From: Sweltsa coloradensis
Lineage: Eukaryota; Arthropoda; Insecta; Plecoptera; Chloroperlidae
Assembly: GCA_024449915.1 (NCBI GenBank)
Contig: JAMZAV010000365.1
Coordinates: forward strand, 1-64,000
Direction of reading: 5' to 3'
Length of the DNA: 64,000 nucleotides
How positions within the stretch are numbered: position 1 is the stretch's first letter; each line of letters begins with the position of its first letter. A model generated the notes under the pieces. That model was not told where the DNA came from. It did no database searches and saw only the letters and a program-made list of their open reading frames with translations. The position numbers and the translations under genes were made by a program. Positions 1 through 11,514 of this stretch are shown here, in pieces.

Positions 1-1540
1 AAATAATCTATCTCGATCTGCCTTATTTTATACAATAAATACTGACAACTAAGCAAAATGAAGAAGACACCGAGATAAATTATATTTTTTATTACAAATA
101 AATAAATATTTATTTATATATTTATTTTTTAGAGTTCTCGTAAATAACCAAATTCAATGGCCAAGAAATTTTTTATGATTTTGAGTTTAAAATTTTTACT
201 TTTTTTGCCACGAAAATGGTTGGCTTGGCGCTCGTCAACAGACGAAATGATCTTACTTCTTTTCAATGCGAAGGGAGAAAGAATGAAATGCTTGGCTCAA
301 CTTCTATATCTCACAGCATTCACAGCCGAAGACTTTTGAAGGAGAGCTTGGCTGCCGATTTTTACAAATTTCTGTTTTTTTTGGGGGGGGGGGGGGTGGT
401 ATAACTTACTTTACATTTTACACGAACAAGACTGTTTCGGGTTTTGCTTAATTTGTTCTACTAAACTTATGGTGTGGACAAAGAGAAACTAAGCAACAAG
501 CATACCAATTAGATCAACTGATAGGGTATCAGGCGTCCTCCATAAAAAGTAATGGTCCCCTTATCTTATGGAATATTGGACGGTTCGTTTCTCTGCACAT
601 GAAATTATGTTACTCAAAGAGAGAATTCATTCAAAAGGATTTGTCGTTCTTCCTGTAATTTACAACACAAAAGAAGTTGTGCAAGAAGGGCGAGATTTTA
701 TAATATGATTATCTACTCTTTCGCCGTGTTCATTCATCTGTCGTCGTCGCAGTCTTGATTTGACCGTCTTCACTGGACATGAGAAGGCTCAAGGAAGCGA
801 AGGGAGCGGAAGAAAGGGTTGGACCGTGAGAGAGAATCTGCTAATCCCGGCGTCTGTCGGGTGGGTGGGTAGGTGTACCGTGTACTCTGTCGGTCATTGA
901 CCACGTGGCTCTGGCGCCGGCGTCTCAGGGTTGATGCAATACACACCCTCTGTTGCTGTGACAGTGTGGGAAGGCTTCCTCGTTCCTTCTGTCTCTGTAC
1001 GAACACCAGACGTGATGAGATGGATGAGTGCATGGGACACTGCCTGCCTCCTAGATGTTGCTCTTGGCTGTGGCAGTGGAATAGGAGAACTGATGGAGTT
1101 ACCAGAAGAAAGATGGCCGCCTGGAAGACGAGGAGTGGCGCGAGGACTGACTGAGTTCACTGAGTAGGGCAGAGAGATAGGGGAAGAGAAATGGTGCAAA
1201 AGCCAAAAAATTACATTTTATTCTAAATTTGTAAAAGCACAAATAAGTAATAACATTGTTATCTGTCGTAAAAGTAAGTTTCATTCGGGTTTCGTTTCGT
1301 TAGAGCTGTCGCATAAATATGGCTAAATACTGAAACACTTCGATAAACTCAACTGCTCATTAAAATAAAACAATCATTATATTTAGAGGCTTTACCGAGA
1401 ACAAGAAACATCCAACCAAAACTGTCGACAATCTGTACAGCTCATGTCTCATTATTGATTGATGGCGATTGTTTATTTGATGAACTCGACGATGCTTTAC
1501 TTATCGAGACGATAGTTGGTTCATATGAACTATGGAGATT
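1..1540. other. Intergenic, no gene recognised
   Basis: AT-rich DNA with a 12-G run at about 385-396. Between 760 and 1160 the composition is more balanced and several short overlapping frames stay open on both strands, but none has recognisable domains, codon pattern or splice context. Confidence 0.5.
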
Positions 1541-1965
1541 GGAGATGCGTGAGCGTGCTATACGTGCTCACAGCTCTAGTCGGGGTTCGAACCCGGACTC
1601 TGGGTGCCTGGTGTGGCTACCTCGTCTTGTCGGGGGCGACAGGTAGGTGCGCTTCGTTCTCCTCTGAGTGATTTCTCCTCTTTATAATCTAATCCTCACA
1701 CTAATCGTCAAGGTATTGAGCTTGTGATTAGCTTCCTCTCTTGTCGGGCGCCTCTGCCTGGGACTGAGACGGGACATCCTGTGTTGTAAGCCGGGGTTCG
1801 AACCCTGACGCTGGAGGCCTGGGTGTCTTGTCGGGGGCGACAGTTCGGTGCGCGGCGTTCTCCTCTTTATAATCTAATCCTCGCACTAATCGCCAAGGTA
1901 TTGAGCTTGTGATTAGCTTCCTCTCTTGTCGGGCGCCTCTGCCTGAGACATCCTGTGTTGTAAGC
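1541..1965 (+). mobile_element. tRNA-derived SINE-like unit, tandemly duplicated
   Basis: Two head-to-tail copies offset by 211 bp each begin near a Pol III B-box-like GGGGTTCGAACCC (1582-1594 and 1793-1805). Both continue with CTTGTCGGGGGCGACAG, GTTCTCCTCTTTATAATC, AAGGTATTGAGCTTGTGATT and CTTGTCGGGCGCCTCTGCCT. The second copy is slightly shorter. The B box suggests a tRNA-related SINE; no A box or poly-A tail was confidently placed. Confidence 0.6.
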
Positions 1966-3319
1966 CGCGCGGTGCGGCAGGGATCACGCGACAGTTCAAT
2001 CAGGCCACACAGAGGGTGGTTATTGTACCTGCTGAGGGTGAATCAGACGGCAAGGGTTGGAGCCGGGGGGTCGACGACACCAGCGGAAGAACAGAGGAGA
2101 TGTGACATGGTTCAATCACAGAGTTGTGTAAACTACATGTATGCATGCTGGAAGGCAACAGAGATGACGTTACAATGATGAAATATATCCAAATTATTTC
2201 TTATCTTTATCTCGTGTTATCGTTTTAATCGACTTAGAAATTCGTTATCAGTTATTTGTAATTTTATTGTAATACGAAATTCGTGCAAGCAAAAAAATAC
2301 ATTTATCAACAACCAACAAGTGTTTTAGCCACAGAAACAAATTATTTTCATATCAAACGTACTAATAATTACTCAAGACAGAAAAAACGTGAACGTCGTT
2401 CCCTGTTTCTTATGAATATGATAGTTGATACTGTTCTACATTTTAAACAAAAACTGATTTGTAGGAATGCCCTGCTAGAATACATATCTGTTTTACCAGT
2501 GTGACCCTTTTTAGGTGATGAACTATACAGGTAATTAATTAGGAGTGGACTCAGGAATACAGTTACAGTAAAGAAGAAATGTTCATAGTTGTGGCGTATC
2601 AGAATTCGAGGGCAACCTTAGCAAAACCTTACAGTGCGGACTGTTTGCCTGTGGGCTACGTGTGTGATAGAACCATCATAGACACACATAATAGTTCAAT
2701 ACGTAGGCTTAACAAAGATGAGAATACATTATCTCTCGTGTGTATAAATCACGTCAGGGAGCGAGATCAGCTGCTGTGCTCAGTGTGGTCAGTGTAATTA
2801 AGAACTTCCAAGCACAATGTCCGGCGACATCTGCCCGGCTATGTGCGTTGTAACGGAGGCAATTAAGACGGCGATTACACCCCCACTATTAGCCTAGCTC
2901 GACACATCATGGACGCTTAGGATTACCCGGTACAGTCGGCTAAGGGCAGAGCCAACCAGTTGATGTGTTCATTTAAAAAATATTATTTAATTTATTAGTT
3001 ATTGAGGTGGTGAATGCCAGGATGTTGAGGCTAGGAAGCTGTTGAGCACTCGGACTGGGCAAGTTAGAATGATTATCTATAGAGTTTATGTACAAATCAT
3101 CTGCATACCTTTAAAATAATGTGCTGTTGAAACCGGTAATAGAGTTGCCGGTGAGGCTCGAATACAGAAGGACACCGGTTCGATTCCAGCCTTCTTCGGC
3201 TATATATTCGGTTTATTCTCAATACAAATGCTCAAGATTTCCTCAGTCGCATCTCATGGTGGGTAGGGGTGGGGGGGGGGGGAACGAACGAGTTTCTTTA
3301 AAAAATACCCCCCTACCCC
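1966..3319. other. Intergenic, no gene recognised
   Basis: Mostly AT-rich. An isolated B-box-like GGTTCGATTCCAG at about 3178-3190 may be a SINE fragment. Poly-G and poly-C runs near 3270-3330 flank the start of the next repeat. Confidence 0.4.
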
Positions 3320-3623
3320 CCCCCCCCCCCTCTGGGCCCGGGGTAGAATGTGGCTCAGAGCATAGCTCAGATCGTAAATGGCGAGAAAAGTTGCCAAGTC
3401 CATCTCGCAAACATCTGCTAGTAGACTATGTAGGGGCCTACACCCCAAAACAAAAGGCGAGCTCTGGCCGACGACTTGAAAACCTCCCCCCATCTTCTCA
3501 CCCTCTGGCTTTGGCCGTGGCTGGTTCCGACCAGCATGGGAGTTTCCTCCCTACATCCCCTAGACTAGAGTGGTGCATCATGACCTAACGGTTGACGCGC
3601 CCTTAAACTAGACCAAACCCTAA
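3320..3623 (+). repeat. Family B dispersed repeat, copy 1
   Basis: Begins after a poly-C run with TCTGGGCCCGGGGTAGAAT, continues through CTCAGAGCATAGCTC, GGCGAGAAAAG, CCATCTCGCAAACATC, AGGCGAGCTCTGG, GGCTGGTTCCGACCAGCATG and CTAGAGTGG, and ends CATGACCTAACGGTTGACGC. The same ordered blocks recur at 6036, 15934, 28421, 42099 and 54455. Confidence 0.85.
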
Positions 3624-4599
3624 CAAGAAGAGGGTCACACCGGGTAAGCTGCTGCGCTATTTATACATGCAGCCAGGAAGGCTAATACAAAGTGTGTTGT
3701 CTGCCCCTAGCCGGAGAAGTCACCCCACAACTAATAGGCTACAGTGATCTGATAGGGCGATAGGATTGAGATGTGTATTACAGCATCTCCCTATCTAGTA
3801 GCGATAAATGCGGTCAACACAACGCGGGGGCATCAACATCCTATTGAACATAACACTATGTTGTTAGAATGAATGAATCTGAATCGAGATAGGGGAGGTT
3901 TAAGTGCAATTTGTGCGTGTAATTGCGAAGATCTCTTTAGTGTCGTGATCCTAGGGACAAGGGTTCGATCCCAGCACTGTAGAAAACTTGAGGGAAGTTT
4001 CAACGTGGCTCCGTGAACTACCACTGAATTCTTCCACAACTAAAAATGAAAAATGTTTGACCTCCCCCAGTCCCCCCTACCCATAAAATCATTTATTTCG
4101 TTAGAAAGAGAAAGCCCCCGAGTGCGATGCCCGTCCGTTACCCCACGAAGAGCAGGCAAGGGTAACGCCCTCTGAGGACGTTGACCGGGGTGGTGTAGCA
4201 GCCCTTGCTTCCTTCCCAAGCTGGTCACTCACCTCCCTGGGTACAAGTGCAACACACACGAACCAATCATCTTTATCACAGCCTGATGTTACCCTCGCGC
4301 TTTGTCACCGGGACATTCACTCCAGGTTGGAGGGTTGGTTCGGGTGAGGCCAACGACCACCACGAGGCCACGATGACCATCAAGACAGAATGAGTCCACT
4401 CTGGGAAATATTTATAATCCAAACTACACGTGATGTTTCGTACAATCACTGTCAGCAACCTGCCATGTCCTGATGTTGTCTGTCTCAAGGAGAATGTGGA
4501 GGTTCGGAGTTCGGACGTTGTTCGATAATCACATTCAATTCAATTCACAATTCAAGGTATTTTGCAATTGATTTACGATTGATTGAAGTTGAACGAGAT
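3624..4599. other. Intergenic, no gene recognised
   Basis: Contains a B-box-like GGGTTCGATCCCAGC at about 3960-3974, probably a degraded SINE. Otherwise unremarkable. Confidence 0.4.
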
Positions 4600-4835
4600 T
4601 CATGGGGATCGAAATAGCGGGCGAAACAATAGACACACATACCTCATCAAAATATTATCTGTTTTGATGGAGGTGCCGGGTTCTGAGAGGTCACCCTTGT
4701 GAGTGAGTGTAGAGCCGGCATCCTGACTCCTAGGGTCACCAAATATTATTCTTGTAGAAGGGCAATGTAAAGAATCAAGCATGTTATTCGGAGGTAATGT
4801 TCGGTTATCGTGAGACGATGACAGACAGACAGAAC
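4600..4835 (+). repeat. Family C repeat (contains the GGAGGTGCCGGG motif)
   Basis: Carries the 16-nt motif variant at 4666-4681, then CTCCTAGGGTCACCAAATAT, an AGAAGGGCAATG block and a tail with GTGAGACGATGACAGACAGACAG. The layout parallels 11221-11410 and, inverted, 51390-51543. Confidence 0.55.
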
Positions 4836-5560
4836 AGTGATGCTTATAAAATAGATGTGCTTCGTTCCATTCTGGGAAGAGAAATTATTTCACTGATTCC
4901 AGTTGCAGTGAAATACTCCAAGAGGCAACAAAATGAGCCAATGAAAGACAATCTTTGAGAATTTCTCTCCAAGTTCTAAACTGTATGAATCGAATTCGGA
5001 TTTCTGACGTGCGGGAAGCTTCGCTCTTATTTTGAGCTTTGACAACAGTTTCTGTTGTTCCCGTGCTTGGTGACAAAACAATTAAAAATCCCATTACAGT
5101 GAGATATATTTTATAGGACTTGAATTGAAAGGGCAAAATGTAGATACAGGAAAGAATAATGAATTTAAAAGACGTTTCCTTGGATAGGCACCAAGAAATA
5201 CTAAAACAATCGATATTGAAAGGCATGCTAGTAATCCATTTAATGTAGTAAAAACTAGAAGCGTCCAATCCAATGAATGCTCATATTCAAAATTAAAAAA
5301 ATAAACCAATCTACGGATACGGTCTGACATAATTATGACGTTCTAGCTTCTTTTCAGCCAGTGCAACAGTAAAACATGTTTGCTCCTCCGCTATGAAGAC
5401 ATACGTTGCATGGTCAGTGTTGTGTCCGTTGAGTGGCAGGCGTGAAACTTGTCCCCTTTGTGACCCCAACAAACCCGACCAAGAGACCAGAAGAAATCGT
5501 CGAGATTTCTCCCACGTTTTCCGGGGTGTTTTGTTTGTTGTGGCGCAGTGTTGGCCATTG
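4836..5560. other. Intergenic, no gene recognised
   Basis: AT-rich DNA. A 127-residue minus-strand frame at 4885-5268 has no recognisable motif and no supporting context. Confidence 0.4.
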
Positions 5561-5825
5561 TTGACTCCACACTGAAACAGTTGGTGTATTGGCAGGCCTG
5601 CGGGCGTGGGATTGATTCGTCACAGAGAGGCTCGCTGGTAACACTGATTACCGAGCCCGCTTCACGCGCTCTGTCTGGCTGTGCTGCGGAGGTTGACTCC
5701 ACACTGAAACAGTTGGTGTATTGGCAGGCCTGCGGGCGTGGGATTGATTCGTCACAGAGAGGCTCGCTGGTAACACTGATTACCGAGCCCCCTTCACGCG
5801 CTCTGTCCTGGCTGAGCTGCGGTGG
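5561..5825 (+). repeat. 132-bp tandem duplication
   Basis: Two nearly identical copies start with TTGACTCCACACTGAAACAG at 5561 and 5693 and include GGCAGGCCTGCGGGCGTGGG and CTGGTAACACTGATTACCGA. The unit length is a multiple of three, so a 174-residue minus-strand frame (5391-5915) runs through both copies; I do not recognise its product. Confidence 0.9.
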
Positions 5826-6035
5826 TTGTCTGTGGCTCGCGTACCACGGGACCAAGTCAGCACAAGCTATACCAATCATACTTCGTCTATACTTTGACTC
5901 TTGATTCGGCAACATCAGATGGAAGACGGCCGACCCCTTAGATTGTTACACCCTACAGCCCTTCATTGTGTCCACCGTCAGGTACCCCTGGTGGTAGACG
6001 GAAGACGGTTACACTTACACCCTACACTACAGCCT

Positions 6036-6322
6036 CCCCCCCCCCCGTCTGGGCCCGGGGTAGAATAGGCCCAGAGCATGGCTCTGCTAATCGTAAAAGG
6101 CGAGGAAAGAAGCAATGTCCATCTCGCAAACATCATCTAGAAAGAAGGGGAGTATTTTACACTTCAAAATTAGAGGCGAGCTCTGGAAGTCGTCATCGGG
6201 GACACCTCCCCCTTCTCTTGACGACCTTCCCCCTACCCGTGGCTTGTTCTGACCAGCATGGGAGGCTAGAGTGGCGCATTATGACCTAACGGTTGACGCG
6301 CCAAAAAAACAAATAAACCAAA
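6036..6322 (+). repeat. Family B dispersed repeat, copy 2
   Basis: Poly-C run, GTCTGGGCCCGGGGTAGAAT, CCCAGAGCATGGCTCTGCTA, AGGCGAGCTCTGG, GACCAGCATGGGAGG and TATGACCTAACGGTTGACGC, ending in an A-rich AACAAATAAACC stretch. Confidence 0.9.
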
Positions 6323-6419
6323 AACCTTCATTGTCCACTATGTGTGTGTTCAACTCCAAGGGACGAAGGTTTTAATCACATACAATACAAGTCATGGATT
6401 CATGTGACAAGCATGGGTA

Positions 6420-6680
6420 CTGGTACTGGAGAATCTAAAGTATCGGGGGCGAAACTGATTGTTGAAGAAGAACAAACATACAAACTTATCCAGCTCTTGC
6501 ACACAAAGTCTCAACTCTCTCTCTCTGACTCCCAGTGTCACCACAACCGTCCTCGTCCTGTATCGTCCCTGTTTTATGGTAATGTATATTGAAGGTCTAG
6601 TTCGGTTGTTATCGTGACTCAGCACAAACAAACAAACGGACGGTCGGACGGACGGACAGAGAGATAAGTGTTGCTTATGT
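6420..6680 (+). repeat. Family C-like repeat tail
   Basis: Ends with GTTATCGTGACTCAGCACAA followed by CAAACAAACGG and several ACGG units (6640-6658). This matches the GTGAGAC..GACGGACGG tails seen at 4800 and 50480. Confidence 0.4.
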
Positions 6681-7138
6681 GAGAGCTTCGCTCCCTGTCA
6701 TTACCCACCATCCTCAGACCTCAACAGTCAACACTGATCGCCTCGAGTGACCCCGATGATAGAAGTAGCTCGTCTCTTAGCTACATCACATATACTCTGA
6801 TTCAAGAGGTCACTTGTTCAATTCCAGCCTACGTTGTACAGGATAAAGTTGTGTCGAGGATTGCTTCTGTTATCGGCGATTTTGGAATTTAGTCCGTCCG
6901 TTCTATTTACAGCCCTTGGATCTGGTCTTCCCATCCAACTAGCCTCATGAAGGGTGCACGTGTAGTGTGCTACTCTCCTCTCAGAAGGTGTTGATGACCA
7001 ACACTTGTTCGTTAGGATGCCGGCTGTGGGGTACACATCAGTGACGTCACATCAGAGTTACTCGGTGTGACTCCTTAGTTACTAGAACTATAGGTTACTA
7101 TTGTGTTATGTCATCGTGAAGGGAATGTCCAGGACCCA
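6681..7138. other. Intergenic, no gene recognised
   Basis: A weak B-box-like GTTCAATTCCAGC lies at about 6809. Nothing else is supported. Confidence 0.4.
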
Positions 7139-7270
7139 CTTCCAGCATTTTACTATAAGAGATTGGATTGGACAGTCAGGATTGCCAGTGGCGGGATTCG
7201 AACTGGAGACCACCCTCTCACGTGCTACCTCTATCGGCATTCATGACGTCTTCTCTTGAGTTATGAGCAC
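7139..7270 (-). mobile_element. Family D SINE fragment
   Basis: GTCAGGATTGCCAGTGGCGG followed by GATTCGAACTGGAGACC is the complement of a tRNA-type B box (GTTCGAATCC), in the same arrangement as the fuller copies at 17440 and 59090. Confidence 0.55.
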
Positions 7271-7438
7271 GAAGCCCTCAGCAACCACCCTCGTTTCGTC
7301 AAAGATTAGTCATGTTATTATTAGTTAGTCATTATTAGTCATTAATCTTTGGTTTCGTCACCTCTCGAGGCTGTGTAGTATATCTAGCCTCTCTAAAGTC
7401 CAACTGTGCTCGTGGAATGTCCCGTGTCGTCGGAGCCG

Positions 7439-8047
7439 TCCCACAGTGCCGCTTCCCGTAAGGCCATCAACCTTTTTTTCCCCCTATGCCATCATTACTA
7501 CTGTCGATAAAGACCATGTTACACTTGTTGGCCTAAGGGAATTGATTTATTCCCCTTAGGCCAACACCCTGCATTTAATTATCGAAAATACAAAGAAGGT
7601 TGTTGGCGTTGGGGTAATTTATTATTCCCGTTAGGCCAACAGAGTATATGCATCGTTTACGGTAAGGAGCGGGCGTTGTTGGCGTTGGGGTAATTGATTT
7701 ATTCCCGTTAGGCCAACAGCAAATATGACAAATTCAATAATAAAATGCAGGGTGTTGGCCTAACGGGAATAAATCAATTACCCCAAGGCCAACAACACCC
7801 CGCTCCTTACCGTAAACGATGCATATACGCTGTTGGCCTAACGGGAATAAATCAATTACCCCAACGCCAACAAACCTTCTTTGTATTTTCCATAATGAAA
7901 TGCAGGGTGTTGGCCAAAGGGGAATAGATCAATTCCCCTTAGGCCATCAACGCTTCCTGTAACATGGTCTTTATCGACAGGTAGAAATGATGGCATAGGG
8001 GGAAAAAAAAGGTTGATGGCCTTACGGGAAGCGGCACTGTGGGAAGA
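7439..8047. mobile_element. Family E foldback element, copy 1: six spaced palindromes
   Basis: The whole segment is a long inverted repeat: it opens CCCACAGTGCCGCTTCCCGT and closes with the complement. Inside are six imperfect palindromes of about 40 nt (7527, 7602, 7678, 7754, 7832, 7909) of the type GTTGGCCTAACGGGAATAAA..AACGCCAAC, with a 75-78-bp period. The spacers are of two main kinds and mirror each other across the centre. No coding capacity is recognised. Best read as a non-autonomous foldback transposon. Confidence 0.85.
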
Positions 8048-8205
8048 CACCGTGTCGTCACAGCCACAGCAGACCCTGTGAAGTAGCCTCGGCTTTGCCA
8101 CGCCGATTTGAAAACGTGCAGACAAGAAGACAAGACAGTCGAGCCCAAGTGATTGAAAAGCTTCCTCGCTGATTTACAACCCCACGGCCATCCCTTATCG
8201 CTTTA

Positions 8206-8583
8206 ATGGAGCGTTATGACTTTATAAGGGTACTTAAACTGACCTGGCTCGCCATCCTTACAAATATTCTAAAGAATTATGAGCACGGAGGCTCATCGCA
8301 TCTCAGCTCCTACCGTTGTAAATACTTCTACGCGCGCTCAAAGGGAGGGAAACGTTATTTGTACAGTATCTGTGACGAAACGGGGGATAAAATAGCCGGG
8401 AATTATTATTACAACTATGAGAAATGGGAGATTATTGTCTCCTTGCCTCCTCGCTGTCAAGAATGTGTTTTTACAGGGGGAATTATACAAGTCATGATGG
8501 GTATCGCTATTGAGTGGCCCATCAGGCGCAGCTGTTTACATCTTCGGATCATTCGCTCCAAGTTTCATCTGATGCGCAGTTGA
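8206..8583 (+). other. Unrecognised 125-codon open frame
   Basis: An ATG-to-stop frame of 125 codons between two foldback elements. The translation contains SSHLSSYRCKYFYARSKGG and SICDETGDKIAGNYYYNYE and a Cys-rich PPRCQECVF. I do not recognise a family. Mixed hydrophobic and charged content is more protein-like than most frames here, but there is no splice or promoter support; it may be an exon fragment or a transposon relic. Confidence 0.2.
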
Positions 8584-8604
8584 TTTGAATGTGTGATTTT
8601 AGAA

Positions 8605-9692
8605 ACGACATAACTCCAAAAACTAAGTTCTGAGATAAATAAATCCCACACATAACAAAAACTTGTAAAAACACAGCCAAACCTTACACACTCAAAAGAA
8701 ATAAGATCTAAAAAAAGGGCCAAGCTCATCTACCCTTCCACATTTGCGCATTCTTAATTCATAAACGTACAGTGTCACGTAACAACACCCTTGAAAAGCT
8801 TGGCAAAATAGAATTTGCAACTATTAATTTAAACGTAATAGTTCATTCAAATTCTTTTTTTCTAATTAATTTTAACGTAATGGTCATGCAAATTCTATTT
8901 TGCCAAGCTTTTCAAGGATGTTGTTACGGGACACTGTACGTTTATGAATTAAGAATGCGCAAATGTGGAAGGGTAGATGAGCTTGGCCCTTTTTTTAGAT
9001 CTCATTTCTTTTGAGTGTGTGAGGTTTGGCTGTATTTTTACAAGTTTTTGTTATGTGCGGGATCTCATTACTTTTTCAAGTTTCATTGCAAAATTATTTG
9101 TTAAAATATAATAAATTTATCAAAGTCGATTTAATTGCTATGGTATTACCAATTAACAATAGAATGAAAAAATATAGTGGTGCAAAGACTTGCTTTTTGT
9201 AAACAATGTAGGCGATTATTGTCACGTAACTATAGTTACTTGTTGATTGTATGCCTGTATAAGGCTTATTTTAAAACCTTTATTTGGAAGCCTTCCAGCA
9301 ATTTTTTAAAACTTTTTCTTTCAAAGGGAATTACATCACTATTACCTTAATGTCCATGTAAAATATGAACGTTGTAGCCCCACCCGTTTGGTCAGAATCG
9401 CTGGGCAATTGAAACTGACGAATTAGATAGTAGCCAGTAGTAGCCAGTAGTAACTAACGTTATTTCACCAAGAAGAAATGCTCGTACCCCAACCAAATTT
9501 GGCATGTGTTGTCGGGTACCTAAATCCCCTCGATTTTGATAGTTTTCAAGTTCACATCACGTTTCATGATGGCTGGGTGACACCTCGAAATCACCCCAAC
9601 TCTGCTTGCTGTATAAGGTGCCCGAGTGTGTAGCGCACCGCGGCTTGGCTGCGGCGCCCTAACGGGCACCTAGAAGTAGGTGTAATAACGAA
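8605..9692 (+). mobile_element. Composite element F+G, copy 1
   Basis: The F part (8640-9060) is a foldback: CACATAACAAAAACTTGTAA, AAAGGGCCAAGCTCATCTAC and GCTTGGCAAAATAGAATTTG reappear complemented on the right. The G part (9230-9692) includes TGTCCATGTAAAATATGAAC, CCCACCCGTTTGGTCAGAAT, GGTACCTAAATCCCCTCGAT and GCGGCGCCCTAACGGGCACC. The same F and G segments, with the same linker, occur complemented at 33795-35430. Confidence 0.8.
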
Positions 9693-10135
9693 GAATTTTA
9701 AAAAATCGAAACAAATCGTAAAATTGCTATTTTCATGAGAAATAATTTTTCGATTGCGCTCAAATGTCACACGAATATATTAATTCATAAAATTAAGGTT
9801 CTGTGCAGAAATCATTACAATCGGATAAAGCATGTAGGTGTTATAAGTCGAAGAAATGTTTTAAAAATTGAAAAAAATCGTAAAATTGCGATTTTCATGA
9901 GAAATAATTTTTCGATTGCGCTCAAAAACGTGGCAGTTCTAAGTTCAGAGATTTCGAAGGCCTCCAGAAAATTTCATTGCAATTGCATGGAGTATCGGTT
10001 TAGCCGGAATCGTGTTAACAAACACAAAAATACAAACAGAAAGAAAAAAAAAAGAAAAAAAAGAAAAACATTCCATATTTTTTTTCTCCATTGTAGTGGA
10101 ATGGAATCTTCGCTTCGCTCGCTACGCTCATCAAT
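9693..10135 (+). repeat. Family A dispersed repeat
   Basis: AAATCGTAAAATTGCGATTTTCATGAG-type blocks, TCAGAGATTTCGAAGGCCTC, GCCGGAATCGTGTTAACAAA, an A-rich tract, then GGAATCTTCGCTTCGCTCGC and TACGCTCATCAATTA. A 130-bp block is repeated inside it (9700-9760 and 9860-9920). Confidence 0.8.
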
Positions 10136-10704
10136 TATTATTAGACGAGGGAGCGCATCGAATGAGTCTTAAAACGCAGGTCGACAATGTGTGTATGATT
10201 GTAAAATGTTTTTCGTTTGACCGATCCCCATGCCATACAGATTGAGTTGAAATTTTACACAGGCATCCGTGACCAGTGTACTGAGAACTGCTAACAAAAT
10301 GAGCAAAATCTGTTGTGATTTAAACCTGGCTACAAGAAATCAAAAATTGAAAAATTGACTGAAAATGTGTATAGAATTTAATTTAAAGACAATGGTTTGT
10401 TCTTAAAGAAATCATTTTTATCGCATCATATTTGTTAGGCGGTGAATGCATGCAGTGACCATGGGTGTATCGAATCTTGCACTCTCAAAATAACCCAAAA
10501 TTCCGCTCGGAGATTGAGTAAACCTTGCAATCTTTACACGTACTTCGTACTGGCTATGATTTCCATAGTACCTACTGTATATGCATTTCAAAACATATGT
10601 TCTATAATTTTTTAATACAATCCAGATTCCAGAAATAAAAAATGTTAGCCGACCGTTGTTTAAACCCGGGTATCCCACATTCTGGGTATTGAGACGCCTT
10701 AGAC
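10136..10704. other. Intergenic, no gene recognised
   Basis: AT-rich with no recognisable gene, repeat or RNA. Confidence 0.4.
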
Positions 10705-11017
10705 AACTAGACTAGGAAAACGCCAAGTCGTCGTTAGACAAGTGAGCGAGTCATGTGTTGAGTACCTGAGATCATTTGCATTTAAGTTGATTGATATGAT
10801 ATATAAGGTATAAATGATAGGGTTTTGAGTTTAGTTGGTATGAGGGCGCGTCAACTGTAAGGCCATAATGCGCCACTCTATAGCCTATGATAGGCCATGC
10901 AGGAAAGACCCATGCTGGATCCAGCCATAGGTAGTAGGAGGAAATGAAATATTACCGGGTACTCAACACATGACTCGCTCACTCGTCTAACAACGACTTT
11001 GGCGTTTTCCTAGTAAA
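10705..11017. mobile_element. Short inverted-repeat element H (MITE-like)
   Basis: Ends are about 52-bp inverted repeats: ACTAGGAAAACGCCAAGTCG..GAGTACC on the left and the complement on the right (about 10962-11017), differing at a few positions. The interior at 10847-10935 holds a complemented fragment of family B (GTCAACTGTAAGGCCATAAT, GCGCCACTCTA). No clear target duplication was found. Confidence 0.75.
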
Positions 11018-11220
11018 TTAGTACAATCCAATAATACTTTTGATTGGTATGATTGATTTATGAGGTAATACAAATTGTAACAAAAAGAACTAACTATCGA
11101 AGTCCAAAGAAATTGCTTTTATACGCTTCGGCGGCTTCGCTCCCTAATTTTATGTATTTCTATTTTGACCTTCTTCCATGCATAACTACAACACATCTCA
11201 AGAAGTATGGGTCAAAAAGA

Positions 11221-11410
11221 GGTAGATCGTCGGAGGAGAATGCACTGAATCTCGTTGTTGGCGGAGGTGCCGGGTTGTCTTATGTGAAGTTTGAAGGAAT
11301 CTAGCCCCGCCCCCTAGCCCCAGGGCAACCAAAACCATTCTGCGTCATCCTTGTTCAAGGGTCATCACAACAATGAAACGCATGTCGACAGACGCACAGA
11401 CGGAAAACTG
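11221..11410 (+). repeat. Family C repeat
   Basis: Motif at 11260-11275 (GGCGGAGGTGCCGGGT), then CCCCGCCCCCTAGCCCCAGG, GCAACCAAAACCATTCTG and CATCCTTGTTCAAGGG, ending ACAGACGCACAGACGG. The complement of this layout is at 51390-51543. Confidence 0.65.
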
Positions 11411-11514
11411 ACCTAGTTGTATCAAGATGTTAGTAGCATTTTCTTCGTTTTCAATTCCATTCATAAGAGTCGTCATTCTCCATGAGGCAGTAATGCCATC
11501 ATTATAATCATCAT

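Noticed and set aside
873..1199. Coding exon near 0.9-1.2 kb
   Set aside because: Frames are open on both strands at once, with no domain, no consistent splice sites and no repeat or conservation cue favouring one.
7527..7951. CRISPR array
   Set aside because: Regular palindromic repeats with 36-nt spacers look CRISPR-like, but the spacers are repeated and mirrored, the context is clearly eukaryotic, and the whole is one foldback element present in three copies.
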